Shown here: positions 11,957 to 23,328 of the stretch, piece by piece | Numbering within the stretch: position 1 is the stretch's first letter | Layout: every line of letters begins with the position of its first letter | DNA from: Glossina fuscipes | Taxonomy: Eukaryota; Arthropoda; Insecta; Diptera; Glossinidae | NCBI RefSeq assembly: GCF_014805625.2 | Contig: NW_023998415.1 | Span: 3,565,149-3,629,148, forward strand | Reading direction: 5' to 3' | DNA: 64,000 nucleotides | The notes under the pieces: model-generated | Database searches by the model: none | Seen by the model: only the letters and a program-made list of their open reading frames with translations | What the model was told of the DNA's origin: nothing | Made by a program: the position numbers and the translations under genes

Positions 11957-12217
11957 ATGTTAACTTTGTGGCAAAACTTGGAATTTTTGAATGATTATAT
12001 TACGTTGTGTACAATGGTACAGCGTGTACAAATGAGAAAATTTAATATACATGGTAATGGAAAATTCGAATCAGCTTGTTTCAAAATTCAACAAAGTTGG
12101 CGAACGTTTATTTTAAATAATTTAAAAATTAATATTTTACTTGGAAGGCCTGGAACCGCGGTTCTTTGCCAAATACTGCTAATAAAAAATACAATCAAAA
12201 ACTTACACGGGTTGTGA
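11957..12217 (+). CDS. Possible small IQ-motif ORF between HspBP1 and Hip1
   Basis: The ATG at 11957 opens 87 codons to TGA at 12215-12217. The segment FKIQQSWRTFIL resembles a degenerate calmodulin-binding IQ motif (IQxxxR). The rest (LLGRPGTAVLCQILLIKNTI) is not recognised. Dropping one G from the GGG run at about 12209-12211 would continue the frame for about 28 more codons (CDDKRPLAIYNRIESISLLL..). This suggests a sequencing or assembly indel, a recent pseudogene, or coincidence. The ORF sits in the short tail-to-tail gap of HspBP1 and Hip1, antisense to the Hip1 3' UTR region. I cannot name a homologue. Confidence 0.3.
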   Translation: MLTLWQNLEFLNDYITLCTMVQRVQMRKFNIHGNGKFESACFKIQQSWRTFILNNLKINILLGRPGTAVLCQILLIKNTIKNLHGL

Positions 12218-12440
12218 CGACAAACGTCCTTTAGCTATATATAACAGAATTGAATCTATTTCTCTTCTTCTTAATGTTAGTGTTGGTATGTTTACATAAC
12301 ATTTGCACGTAGATCGTGTTAAGAATTGTTTATAATTTATAAATTTTTAATGATAAAAATATTTAATTTATATTTATATATTTGTTGTTTTGGCTTTCAG
12401 TTATTAGTTTTTAATGCGCGTCAGCCCTTTCGGGTTTTCT

Positions 12441-15400
12441 TTAGTCCTCTTGAGTGTTTTTGTAGCACGTTTTTCGGAATGACATGAGCTTGTAACGTTC
12501 ATTTTGTAAAGCTTGTTCTAATTCCAAGACTTTCACATGAATTTCCATTTCTCTTGTTTTCATTTGAGAGGGCGTCAGCTGCGTCAATTCTAATTCATTA
12601 AAATTATCTAATTGAATGTTTCCATCCTTAACGGCCGCTACTACGGATCCTGTTGCTTGAGATACATCACGTGAAGCTTTAGTCAGCTCGACTAATTTTT
12701 GACTGTTCTTATCGGCCTTCACTTTGCTTGCTATCACGAGTTGAGCGGTACTAGCGGCGATTTCTTGCGCTGCCACAATTATTTCGAAATTGTTGCTTGA
12801 TTCCGTGGTAAAGAATTTATTTGCCGATTCGACTAAAAAGTTGGCTCCTTTTGCAATATTTTTTGAAGCGGAAATTAAACCCTCTGCCCACTGGCTATTA
12901 CGTTTATAAAACTCTTTTGCTGGAAAATGTCCTGAAATATATATCCATATATATATACATATCATAACCATGTAGTTAATAATATTGAAGATACTTCTTT
13001 AAGCTAATATAAAAGATTGCTATAATAAGTGGGGAAATGAGAAAAGAGAACCGAAACTTATTGATACGTGTTAGTGTGTTTTGTTGCATCAAATAGGAAA
13101 ACAGGATTCTTCCAAAAAATATAAAAATAAATAGCGAAAGAAAGCACATAACAGAAAAGAAGTCATAAAAAACCTAAATGGGTTTGAGAATTTAGTTATA
13201 CAAAATTCCAAATATTTTTGAGATAGAGTATTCAATTTATGCAAATACAAATTAAACGATAAATAAATCAACATCTATTCTCTAAGCTATTTGAAAAAAA
13301 ATCGTAATTAAAAGTAATAATCTTAAGTAATTTCCTCATTCAACAAATTTTCCTCCTCCAGCGGACAAACACATATGTTAAGATTATATTAAATATATGC
13401 ATTTCTATTAAATGGATTTTTTTAAATATACGAAAAATTTTTAATCGTTATATTTATACATACCCTTTCCCTGCGCAACGATTTCCTCTTGCAGGAGGCG
13501 AGACTTTTTAATTAAGATTTTAATTGATTTCATCAAAGACGTACATGAATCTAAGATTTTATCATGTACTTCCAATTTAATGCCATTATTTGATGACTTC
13601 GAATCAGAATAAATTTCTATTATTTTGTTCGTCGCCTCTTCAATTATCTGATCCATAGCTTTCAATTCCATTTGAAGCATATATTCCAGATTATGACCTT
13701 CAGGCGATATATTAATCAGCGAAAGCATTAGCTCTTGCATTGCTTTTAATTTAGCACTTGGTATAGATTCGATGGTGTCTTGTAAAATCTTTGGATCTCT
13801 TTTATTTGATAATATTTGATATACAGGCTTTAAAGAATCTCGGAACTCATTACAATTTCGCAGAATATCTAAAAGTTTCAAGTTCAAATTAAAATTTATC
13901 ATTATTTTATTAAATCTTTACGCTCAAACACTCTTTGGCTCAAACACTTTTATGTTCGTCATAACGAAAGGAAAAACCATATGTGCTTACCTTCTGCTTT
14001 CACCAAATCGGATGTATTATTAGAAATATATACGACACATGTATGAAGCGTTGTTATAGTATGCATAAGGTTTAAGCATGTTGAAATAAGTCCATTTATT
14101 TCATTAGGGCTGTTAGAATATCTTGAATATTCGGCGCTTAACTGTCGCAACAATCGTTGGAGTTGTTTAATATTTTCCAATGCTTTTTCTGCAGTTAATT
14201 CCGAATCGACTAAACAATCTAAAATCTTGAATGTCTCTTTCATCATTGAAGATACCGCCTCGGATAGTAGATGTTCGGCTTCATTTTTTTTCCGCTTTAA
14301 CTCGTCGATTTCTTTTTTTGCTTTTTCTAATTCTTCATTTAGAGATAAAACGTTCTCATCTAGATTATGCAATCTTTTATCTAACTCATATTTTTCATTG
14401 GTTATGCTGTGAATTGTTGAATTCATACTCTGCAATAAGAGAACATTCACATTTATTACGATTTCATTTTCCTTATATACATTAAAAAAGTAAATAAACC
14501 AAATTACGGACACTTGGGCTGTCACAACGATTGCGTAAGCGTTTCTTAGATTCAATATCTCCAAATTTTGCTATCTCTTAATGAAAATATAAGATCATTA
14601 CTTTAGTATTGATCTATGCCAATTCTGCGGAGGATATGTTATGGAAAACTCCCTAAATGTTCTCTTGAATAAGCATAGAATTTGACATATAAAAAATAAT
14701 ATCCGCGTAAAAAGATAAAAATTGAAAATTGTACGTCGCCGCAGGGTATTAAGCAGTTTCCCTGCATCAGTTTCGCTAGTCGTAACACGTTTTCTACATA
14801 TATTAGGTGCATGCAAAAACTTTGATCAGCGACTTCTACAGGTGAAAATGATAAAGACACGGGAAATGCCAGTGTACATAACGGTTGAATTCGAGGGTGT
14901 TGAACTTCCTCTACATAAAATAACAGTTTCCCATTTAATACCATTGATTTATTCAGCGTACACCGAGGCGAATCGCGGAGCGCTTCTTCCTCCTTCTTCC
15001 TCCAAAATCAGTACTTTTGCTGTTTATTTGAAGAAATCTGCTGGCGAAGCTCAGCAGACATATTGAGAGGCTTGTGGCGATGCTGCTCGATCATATCTCA
15101 ATTGTCGGTTTTGGGTTCAACGTGGCGACACGAAGTGACTGAAAATCTCATTTTTTGACCACTTGTTACAAGAGAATAAATGCTTTTTCCCAGTAAAAAA
15201 AATGCTCAAAATATTTGCAACATGTAGCACGGCTTGCACATGACATGAATGTAATAGTGATATATTTGCAAATCGAAATTTTTCGTTGCTTTTGCTGAAA
15301 AACATAGGTTACTTACTACCTGTTAAGCTAAGTTGTTGGTTAATTTTTTCCGTCTAACGCTATAATTAACTAAGAAAGTCTTCCGAAACCTTAGCTTTTC

Positions 15401-18400
15401 TGCTTTTCTCTTTTTTTGGTGGGTGCCTCAAAAATGAAGATATGAGTGATTAAGTTAAGGGATTAGCAAGCTTAAGTTAATCGCTAGTGTGAAATTTGAA
15501 CAGTTCTTCCGTCAATGTTTTTCAATATTGTGAACGCAATCAAAAAGTTGTTTTCACTGTTTCACTATTCGTGAAATATTGAGAAGGAAGAATTAAAATA
15601 AAAAAAAAAAAACTCACTGTTATCTTCGCTTCACAATGCGCCTTTTCTTCTAGAAGAGCCGCATATTTAAGTTCCTTTAAATTTACATCATCGTTAAGTT
15701 TTCTTGATAGCTCAGTTTCGCAATCGTTTTTCTTTAATAGTTCTTGGTACTTTACTGCGTGGGCATCGCATTCACTTTTCAGTTCTTTAAACGCGTCTTT
15801 TTTTTGAGTTATTTCAGTTTTCAATTTTGTTATTTCTAAATTTTTATCCGCAAGTTGATTTTCGCATTCCATTGTTTTCATGTTTAGCATTTTCTGCATT
15901 TCTTCAATTTTAAATTTCGATTCCTTTACATCCATTTCCAGACATGCTTTTGACTCTTTTTCCGAATGTAATGTCCTCTTCTCTTCGCTTTGCTAAAATT
16001 AAGAGAAACCAACAGAACAAATTTACTAGCTATGAACTCATCTTAAAAGTTCCCTACTTCGATACGTAGTCTTTTATTAAATTGCGAATACATCTCCAAT
16101 AATTAATTTAACATTGTGCTATATATAGATCAGATTATTATAATATGTTTTATTACGGCACTTCATTTCATTTGTGTGACTGCTCAGTTCAGACTGCCGT
16201 AAAATAAATCGGAAAGTAACATGTTCATTCTTTTAGAATGATAGATCATGTGCAAGTGATGATGAGCACGCGTTAGTAAATACAACAGGTATCATAGCTA
16301 ACTTCTTTCAGGTACCGTTCTTACGCCCAACACTTGCTTGAAATCTTATATGCCGAAATCGTTCGTAACTTGATTCTTTCTCGAGGGGCTTAATCCATTC
16401 GTTGTAGACAGCTATGGTTGTCATAGTGGTCAAATATGTAATTTTGTCAACAGGCACAGTGGACAATGGATCCGTAGGCATAATTGTTAACACGTCCTTT
16501 TGAAAACAGACAAATTATTGGTAATTTCAAAGATTCTCATTTGATATTATTAGCTCGCTATAGGGAAGCTCAAGCCTTAACAAGTCTCAAGTCACGATCG
16601 GCAAATGAACTCACTCTTAGCATGTTTGAAACTAAAAAATTCTATATAATAATAATTTAAGTTTACTTGACTTATGAACTAAATATAACATAGTCGCTAC
16701 AAATATGAGCGCAGCTACAAAAATGCATCTAGCTTATAATTTCAGAACTTTACTCACCATTCTTAGCAGATTTACGTGTTCCTCCCTTAATTTTGCATAC
16801 ATTAATTTAATTTTCTCAAATTTCTCTTCCATAGATTTTGTTTTTTCTTCCCATTCTCTGGTTTCACCTACAAAGTTATGTTTACCGGTTAGAAGCGCAT
16901 GTATATTATACATAGGTATCATTATCTCTAATGCATACATGAGGCCGGTCATGCAAATTTTTGTCGTGTTTAGGAAAGGATTTGCAATTTGCATCTAATG
17001 AATGAATTATAGCAGAGAAAATACCTACTGAAATTCTGGAACTCGAATTTTTAAGATAACCCTACTGCAATAAAAGAAAAACAAAAAACCAAGAAAAAAA
17101 AAAAAAATAAGGGAAATATTATAATCAACTAACTTCTCTGACGGTCAGGACTGGCGATTACAAAATCTGCTTTCTTTTAAAAGATTCGATTTCGATTGCA
17201 AAATCTGGGTACCCATCCAATTCAAAAATTTCTTAATAGAATCTTGACAGATTTCCTTAGCATTAATCAAATGGACGCATTTATTGATTCTGTGCAGAAA
17301 AAGCATTAATTGGGAGAGCCTTATAAAAGATATTTGTTTTAAAGGCGATGTGTGGACGTCGTCCAAATTCTTTCATGTAAATACTTTCATTTTGTTCTTC
17401 TCTTATTCTGAAACTGTACACCAGAATAGCTGATTATGTAAAAGAGGTTCTAAAGAATGGGTTAGTAGATTAATATTTTCCTCGCTTTTATTTATGCATA
17501 GCCTTATCGGATTTAATGCGGCTTTTCCGCTTTTTTTAATTACTTATGTCATGTCGGTGGCGATGATTATTAACAGTCTCATCTAATTGTAAAAGCAACA
17601 CTTCTTCGTTAAGCAATTTATTCTTAAAAAAATTCCTTTTCAAAACAGTTTTTTTCAATTCATAACGTCAAAAAGTTCCTACAAAGGTTCTCTTCTTATG
17701 CGAGCTATTACATTGTTGAATGCCATCTTTGATCTAAAATCGTTGAAAAATCAAATATATGGAGGTTTAAAATCTGGCTCCAATAAAAAATGGCATACAT
17801 ATTAGCTTATATGTACATGAAAATAACTTGACATTACCTATCGGAAAAGATCCGTATAATTATTTGCTGTGACATGACGTACCCTAACGTACAGTCCCAA
17901 TTTTACTTTCGCTGAAGTGACAACATTTGTTATATACATATATATGTATGTATTATTGAACTTACTTCGAAAGCCTGAAGCCTCCTTTAATTGCGTCTCC
18001 AAATTTTCGTTACTGATCATGACTTCAAGGAACTTTTCCTTGATCGTTGACAGTTCGCTTTCGAGTGAACGGTTTCTTAAATTCAATTCGGATATTTTGC
18101 TAATCAATTTAGCTTCATTTTTTAATTGGTTTTCCTTTTCGAGCAGCTCTTCTTGCAATCTCTTTATAATATTGTCTCTTTGGCTTAAATCCGGGTTTTC
18201 AATAGGCGTCAAGTTATCGACTAAATTTTCAGCAGGTTCCTCTTGATCTTGTTTCACATACACCTTAGGCGCTACATAATTGCCCAGATCTATTTGGGAT
18301 AAGAAATTTGGCGCATTTTCAGGCAGTGATGGCACCTGAATTACGTCCGCGAAATACTGAAGTGGTCTGACGTTGTCATAAAAGTATTTAATTTTTGAAA

Positions 18401-20192
18401 AAAGATCATTGAATCGATCTCGATGACCGGTGAGAACATCGCTTGGCAAACCGTTATGTAATTTGAACATCAAACGCACTGATATGTCGTACAGTGGGTT
18501 CGAGTCCTGAATAAGAGTTATTAAAGGAGCTAGACGACATTGGCCCTGCGGTGTCATCGATGACATTCGAAATATATTCACCGAAGCAAAAATTTTCGAT
18601 TGCACATCAATTATATGATCCAAATAATCGAAAACTTCTACGCAAAGTTGAAAGCTAAAAGTAAACATATATATGTATAAATGATTTCATGCTAATTTAG
18701 TCTTTACAATGCAGATCTTACTAAACGTTTCTGTCATCCTCGGCAAATTTTTCAACTTCGTTAAATTCAAGAAGCAAGGAGCCAGGAAATATTGCGTTTT
18801 TTTCATGAAATTCTAATTTATTTACAACAAGTTTTGTATACGATTCAATGCAAGTTCCCACACCATCCTGTAGATGACCCCACAATTTTCCGACCTCAAG
18901 TATTAATGCTTTGTGAGTTAGCGATTGCTTTAAACATATGGGATGGCCTTCTCGCATGACTTTATGTAGCATGTGACAAAACTTCCAAGCGGTGAATCGA
19001 TGTTCCATCAAAGGTTGCCGTGTAATTATTGACCAGACCGATTTTACTTCTTTTGTACGGTAGGTGGCTATAATGATATTACGTGCATGCTTCATTTTGA
19101 GCGGAGTTTCGGTAGGATTTAAAGCTTTCGTAATGCTGACAACCTACAATAATAGAGAAAATCATATATTTAACCACTGTTAATTCAGCATATTCGTGTA
19201 TAATTTGAACACCTTAACTCATTGCCTCGCATCAGGACTAAAAGAGAAGGCAAGGAGGATATCTTACGTTCCCCCTATTTTTCGTTGAGTTAAAATTTAT
19301 AAAAAACATGAGTCGAAATTATTCTACTGTCATTTTTTTACATTATTATTAATAAATTAGAGGAAAATAATAAAAAATCCAATAATCCCTTTCATGAAGG
19401 ATATAGAAGACTCGGCCTTAGGTGGATATAATTTTGTTAGTTGAACTAGTCTTTTCTATTCATAATTTGAAATTTTACCAGCATTTCTCAGTTTTCTCCG
19501 ATTACACCATTAATAACTACCTCGAACTCTCTGAGTACAGCCCATGGACTTAGCCCTCATTGGGAACATTTTAATAGACGAAGAGCCACATTTGCCAATT
19601 TTCAATGCATTTATATTTGGCTTTGTGCTGTTGTCGTAAATAATAAGAAAAGACTTCTAGAAGACTATGCTCGCTTTGGCGTAGAATATGTAAAGCAATA
19701 CTGAATCTTTCCACTCTATCACCAGCAGCAAGCTATTCAGTTCTTGTTTATGTATGGTTTTTGTGTTAAATTACCTTTGTTTGGTTTTTAGATACATTAT
19801 TCTCAGTGTGTCATGTTAAGCGTGAAAAATTCTGTACACATCAAATATGGTCTCTTGCTTAATTTTAGCTTCATATTTATTCAATGACAAGGCGTTATCA
19901 ATAGAGTCAGCTACCTTTGGCGTAAACTAACTCCTTTTTTGCGTTTCGGTACCATTTTAATAAAAATTAAATGTTTACACCATAACTACTTGGACATATC
20001 CAGGTTTATATTGGTCGCTACCTACGTCTGAATGTATCTTTATTTGGAAAAATATGAAGGAAAAAATCGCATAGTGTTTGAGGCAGGTGTGAAATGGAAA
20101 TCAATTAGCATATGTATGAAGAATTGAATTTTTACACAAAAACCAAAACATGTAGATACAATGCTTACCAGGTTATTAGAATCTTTGTCCAT
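12441..20192 (-). CDS. Hip1: Huntingtin-interacting protein 1 homologue (ANTH / coiled coil / I-LWEQ)
   Basis: Eight minus-strand coding exons: 20192-20169, 19143-18722, 18654-17966, 16867-16758, 15992-15618, 14429-13991, 13868-13464 and 12931-12441 (stop 12443-12441). Every junction is GT..AG with matching phase, giving 984 residues; vertebrate HIP1 is a little over 1000. Residues about 9-290 are an ANTH domain. The phosphoinositide signature K-x9-K-x-K-H is intact (K14, K24, K26, H27). Residues from about 308 to 640 are heptad-rich coiled coil (RLQEELLEKENQLKNEAKL). The C-terminal I/LWEQ (THATCH) actin-binding module spans roughly 690-970, with SQWAEGLISASKNIAKGANF and EIAASTAQLVIASKVKADKN. 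Family role: linking clathrin, inositol lipids and F-actin during endocytosis. A missed short exon in the central coiled coil cannot be excluded. The gene is divergent from Klc and convergent with HspBP1. Confidence 0.95.
14430..15617 (-). other. Hip1 intron
   Basis: The intron lies between Hip1 coding exons 5 and 6, with donor GTGAGT and acceptor CTTATTGCAG. A plus-strand ORF at 14722-15066 lies inside but has no recognisable domain. I treat it as noncoding. Confidence 0.7.
15993..16757 (-). other. Hip1 intron
   Basis: Donor GTGAGT follows codon ATG, and the acceptor is CTTAATTTTAG. No gene seen inside. Confidence 0.75.
16868..17965 (-). other. Hip1 intron
   Basis: Donor GTAAGT and acceptor ACTTTGTAG; the codon AGT (Ser) is split across it. 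A (TA)-rich stretch lies next to the donor and a poly-A run near 17094-17107. No gene seen inside. Confidence 0.75.
19144..20168 (-). other. First coding intron of Hip1
   Basis: Donor GTAAGC follows the eight-codon first exon (MDKDSNNL); the acceptor is ATTATTGTAG. No gene seen inside. Confidence 0.75.
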
Positions 20193-20314
20193 TTTGATAT
20201 ATAAAAAAAAATCTGTGTTGGAGCGGCACGACAACGATTAAGCATTCAATTTATTTGTTAATCATACACTCTATACACTCTTATCTTATCGTAAAAACTT
20301 GCACCAGAATTTGG

Positions 20315-20322
20315 TATAAATA
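20315..20322 (+). promoter_or_regulatory. TATA-box-like element
   Basis: TATAAATA on the plus strand lies about 120 bases 5' of the Hip1 start codon, pointing away from Hip1. It is correctly placed to drive the small ORF that follows, but by sequence alone it is only a consensus match. Confidence 0.25.
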
Positions 20323-20328
20323 AAATTA

Positions 20329-20562
20329 TTGATAGACGAATATTACTGTTTACGAACGTGCTGTTTTGGTTTAGAAATTAAACCAGCGCCAGTGTTACCA
20401 TATCGTTGTTTGCAACACATCGTAGAGATGGAGATTCATGCACCGATCATCGAAAGAAAAAAATTATATCTAATGATGTGTGAAAAATTTACTGAAGAAG
20501 CATATCTTTTGCTTAAAGCTTTCTTTGAAGAGAAAGTGAAATCATTAAAAGTTGATGATTAG
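20329..20562 (+). CDS. Small unrecognised ORF upstream of Hip1
   Basis: The frame is open from after an in-frame TAA at 20317 to a TAG at 20560-20562 and ends FFEEKVKSLKVDD. The only in-frame ATGs are internal; the first is at 20429 (MEIHAPIIERKKLYLMM). A possible splice acceptor (TTTTGGTTTAG) sits near 20373, so it may instead be a last exon. The charged, helix-like composition (EKFTEEAYLLLKAFFEEK) looks more protein-like than most ORFs here. No family recognised. Confidence 0.3.
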   Translation: MIDEYYCLRTCCFGLEIKPAPVLPYRCLQHIVEMEIHAPIIERKKLYLMMCEKFTEEAYLLLKAFFEEKVKSLKVDD

Positions 20563-22084
20563 TAAAGTTATATGAATTTTTTAAATTTTTTTCAGCGAAA
20601 TAGGGATTTATTTAAGAAATAAAATATTTTTGTAAGTGGGAAAAAGTCAAAGAACAAATTTTAAATATTATGCTACCTAAGAAAAATTGTTACTCACCAC
20701 CGCACAATAGGAGAGATGCATAATCATTATATATCAGCTTAGCGTTGTTATCTAGAACCAAGCCAAAATATCTCGACAGACGTGCCGGTCCTTTCATAAA
20801 ACGGTATTCAAGCTACCCGCATCTAAACAAGAGTCCAGGCCTTATCGCAATCGGTAGTTTAATTCGGTTATGAGATAATCTTCATCATGGTATTGGCATA
20901 TTATCAGCAACTTTGTAAAACACCTTTACGTAAGCACCCACAGATAAGATACAAATAGTTATAGCAAAATTTGCCCTTCGCCTGACTAATACATAAATTA
21001 ACTTGCCGCTGCGAATTTATAAGCGGCAATTGATATTCTGTAAACCACATTAGCATAAGGAGCGATAAGGATTTTAAATTGATAAACAAAGAAAAATTAG
21101 TTTACGTACAAAATTGTACAATGGCAATCGTTATACGCGACAACAAATCCAGATAATCTCGTCTCAAAGGAAACAATATTTTCCAAAGTTAATTTAATTT
21201 TTTTTTAAACGCATAAGCATATGCATCTTAAACTTATACTTATTTAATAATACGTATATATATATAATATTGTGGAATAACAAAATGTTTTAAAGACGAA
21301 ATGATATGGAAATTAAGAAAAAGAATTGATATTTAGTAATCATACATACACAAAAGTGAGACCTAATAAAAGCGTTATTGATTTCATATTTCACATAGGA
21401 ATGAAATGAAAACAAAAAATGTCCAATACCTGCAGAATTCATGGTTCTATCTTTTGAAAAAAACGGTAACTTGCCATTACATGTAAAGTAACAATAAACT
21501 AATAATTCACTTTTTAAAGGTTTTCATGGCGCCAGCTTCTGATCAGTATCTGTATCAGAGATACCTATTCTTCACTCCAAAGAACATTGTGTTTCTATAT
21601 ACATAAAAATGCAACCACGGGATATGTAACTTTTATCAACACAAAAGGTAATGAAATTTTTCCTTATGGACATATTTTACTTGAATTTTTTTCTCCAAAA
21701 ATATACCTGAAGTTATCTGTCGATATTAAAATCTGTAAATTAAATGTAAGCAGAATTATGGAAAATGAAATGTAATAAGCGAGAAATAAGAATAAAATCT
21801 AGTTGGCTAATATTTGATCTATAGTTTGAAGAATGGGAGAACAGTAGACCTTCCGCAAAAACAACTAGAGTTGTTTTGTCACAAACTTTCAAAAAGAAAT
21901 TGCCAAGCTAGGATACGATACGCTGCTGGGTACTACTCTAAAAATAGTGTGTTTGCTTCATTCCTAATGATTTTTCCCCACATTTATTTTAAAATGGCGT
22001 CGCCTTTGATCAGCTGATTTATTCGCCTGTGTACGGTGATTCATCACTGTAGAAAAGAACTTTGTCGTACATATTTAAATAACC

Positions 22085-22140
22085 GAGAATAGTTTATTTA
22101 TTTATATTTAGCGTGGGTACAATTTTTTGTTTAAATACAG
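22085..22140 (+). other. Possible noncoding first exon end (strong splice donor)
   Basis: The sequence ends AAATACAG followed by GTAAGC at 22141, a good donor. It would suit a 5' UTR exon spliced to the Klc acceptor TCTTTTAG at 27418. The upstream limit is arbitrary. This is inference from one splice motif. Confidence 0.2.
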
Positions 22141-23118
22141 GTAAGCGAGATTTTGCCCGTAATGTCTTCTAAATATTTAAATTGCGACAGTAAGAAGTTC
22201 AATTGTTTTATTAAAGTGTTTAAGTTTTTTCAAACATACGCAGGATATTTATTTATGAGTGTGTAACCAATAACATAGTCAAATCTTTCCCTGCATACTT
22301 TTCTAATGATTATATATATTATAGAATTGCAGCATTTATCATCAGGCGAAAGTTATTTTATTGTAGTTTGTGCGAGTGTGTGTATATATTTGTTGTAATA
22401 TGCATTTTATGCACGAAAATGTTTTTTTTTTCTTCGTTTTAAAGTGCAAACAGAACCATTAAAACAAAGTAAAATTCTAAGATATCTTAGCAGGCGAATA
22501 TAAATATATATAAAAAATCTATAAATATAAAGTACTCGTATATTAAAGAGAAAAAGTAAACAGCTGTCTCTATAAGTGTAAAAAGCATTAAGTCCTTACT
22601 TAATCGTTAAAGTTTTTTCATAAATTATTTGAGTTCCAAAAGTTCCGGTTAAGCGAGTAGATTTTATCTGCTATTTGAATATTCTGTGTTAAATATCATC
22701 AAATATATATTTAAGTATTTTAATAATTGGGATCATGTAAGTCCTTATATACCTGTCCCTAGCCATGTAAATTAGAGAGTATCGTGTAGCATAATTTTAT
22801 TATTGTTTGTGTGTAGATTATACCGATTATGCATTCTATGATGAATTCTAATATGCATTATATTAGCAGAAGCTGCCTGTTTGTAAAAAATCAATGTTTT
22901 CTTGTAGTTAGCTGGAGATACAGTGTTACCTTCATTATTAGATTCACTTTTTTATACTAATTTTGCATTTAACAGTTTAGTGGTATTAGTTCCATCGTTA
23001 AGTTTGTCCACTCTTTTTTTTCTTTAATGATGAAGATGATCATTTTAAGTGTTCTATGTAGTTGCACTTTCTACTTTTTTTTTCTTTCGGTGATATTTTT
23101 AGGGCATCAAGTAAAAGT

Positions 23119-23328
23119 ATGGACGTGAGCAGTGAGACCGGCATTTCCATGCTGGTTAGTAAACAGAAAACGACATGGGAAAAATTATATAAAAAACGTT
23201 TTCTTTTTCTAGATAGAGACGGCTGTGCTTCACTTATGTTAATTCTCAATTTCGTTTCTCTTGCAAAATATCTTAAAAGAGTGGAGTTTGATCTGATCTG
23301 TGGCAAAAGTGTTCACTTAATTACTTGA
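23119..23328 (+). CDS. Weak small ORF candidate
   Basis: The ATG at 23119 opens 69 codons (MDVSSETGISMLVSKQKTTW..) to a TGA at 23326-23328. A CTGGTTAGT splice-donor-like site lies after 12 codons, and an acceptor-like TATTTTTAG precedes the ATG. No family recognised; it may be noise. Confidence 0.15.
   Translation: MDVSSETGISMLVSKQKTTWEKLYKKRFLFLDRDGCASLMLILNFVSLAKYLKRVEFDLICGKSVHLIT

Noticed and set aside
14227..14485. Two overlapping plus-strand ORFs
   Set aside because: Antisense to the Hip1 coiled-coil exon 14429-13991.
14722..15066. 114-codon plus-strand ORF inside a Hip1 intron
   Set aside because: Open and fairly balanced, but no domain, no supporting splice sites, and a competing open frame on the other strand.
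16705..16998. Plus-strand ORF of 97 codons antisense to a Hip1 exon
   Set aside because: It is the shadow of the minus-strand coiled-coil exon, which is supported by splice sites and homology.
17917..18246. Plus-strand Ser/Phe-rich ORF
   Set aside because: Antisense of the Hip1 coiled-coil exon; Ser/Phe/Leu-rich composition is what reversed Glu/Lys codons give.
18485..18510. GGGTTCGAGTCC, resembling a tRNA T-arm
   Set aside because: It lies inside the Hip1 ANTH exon and has no cloverleaf around it.
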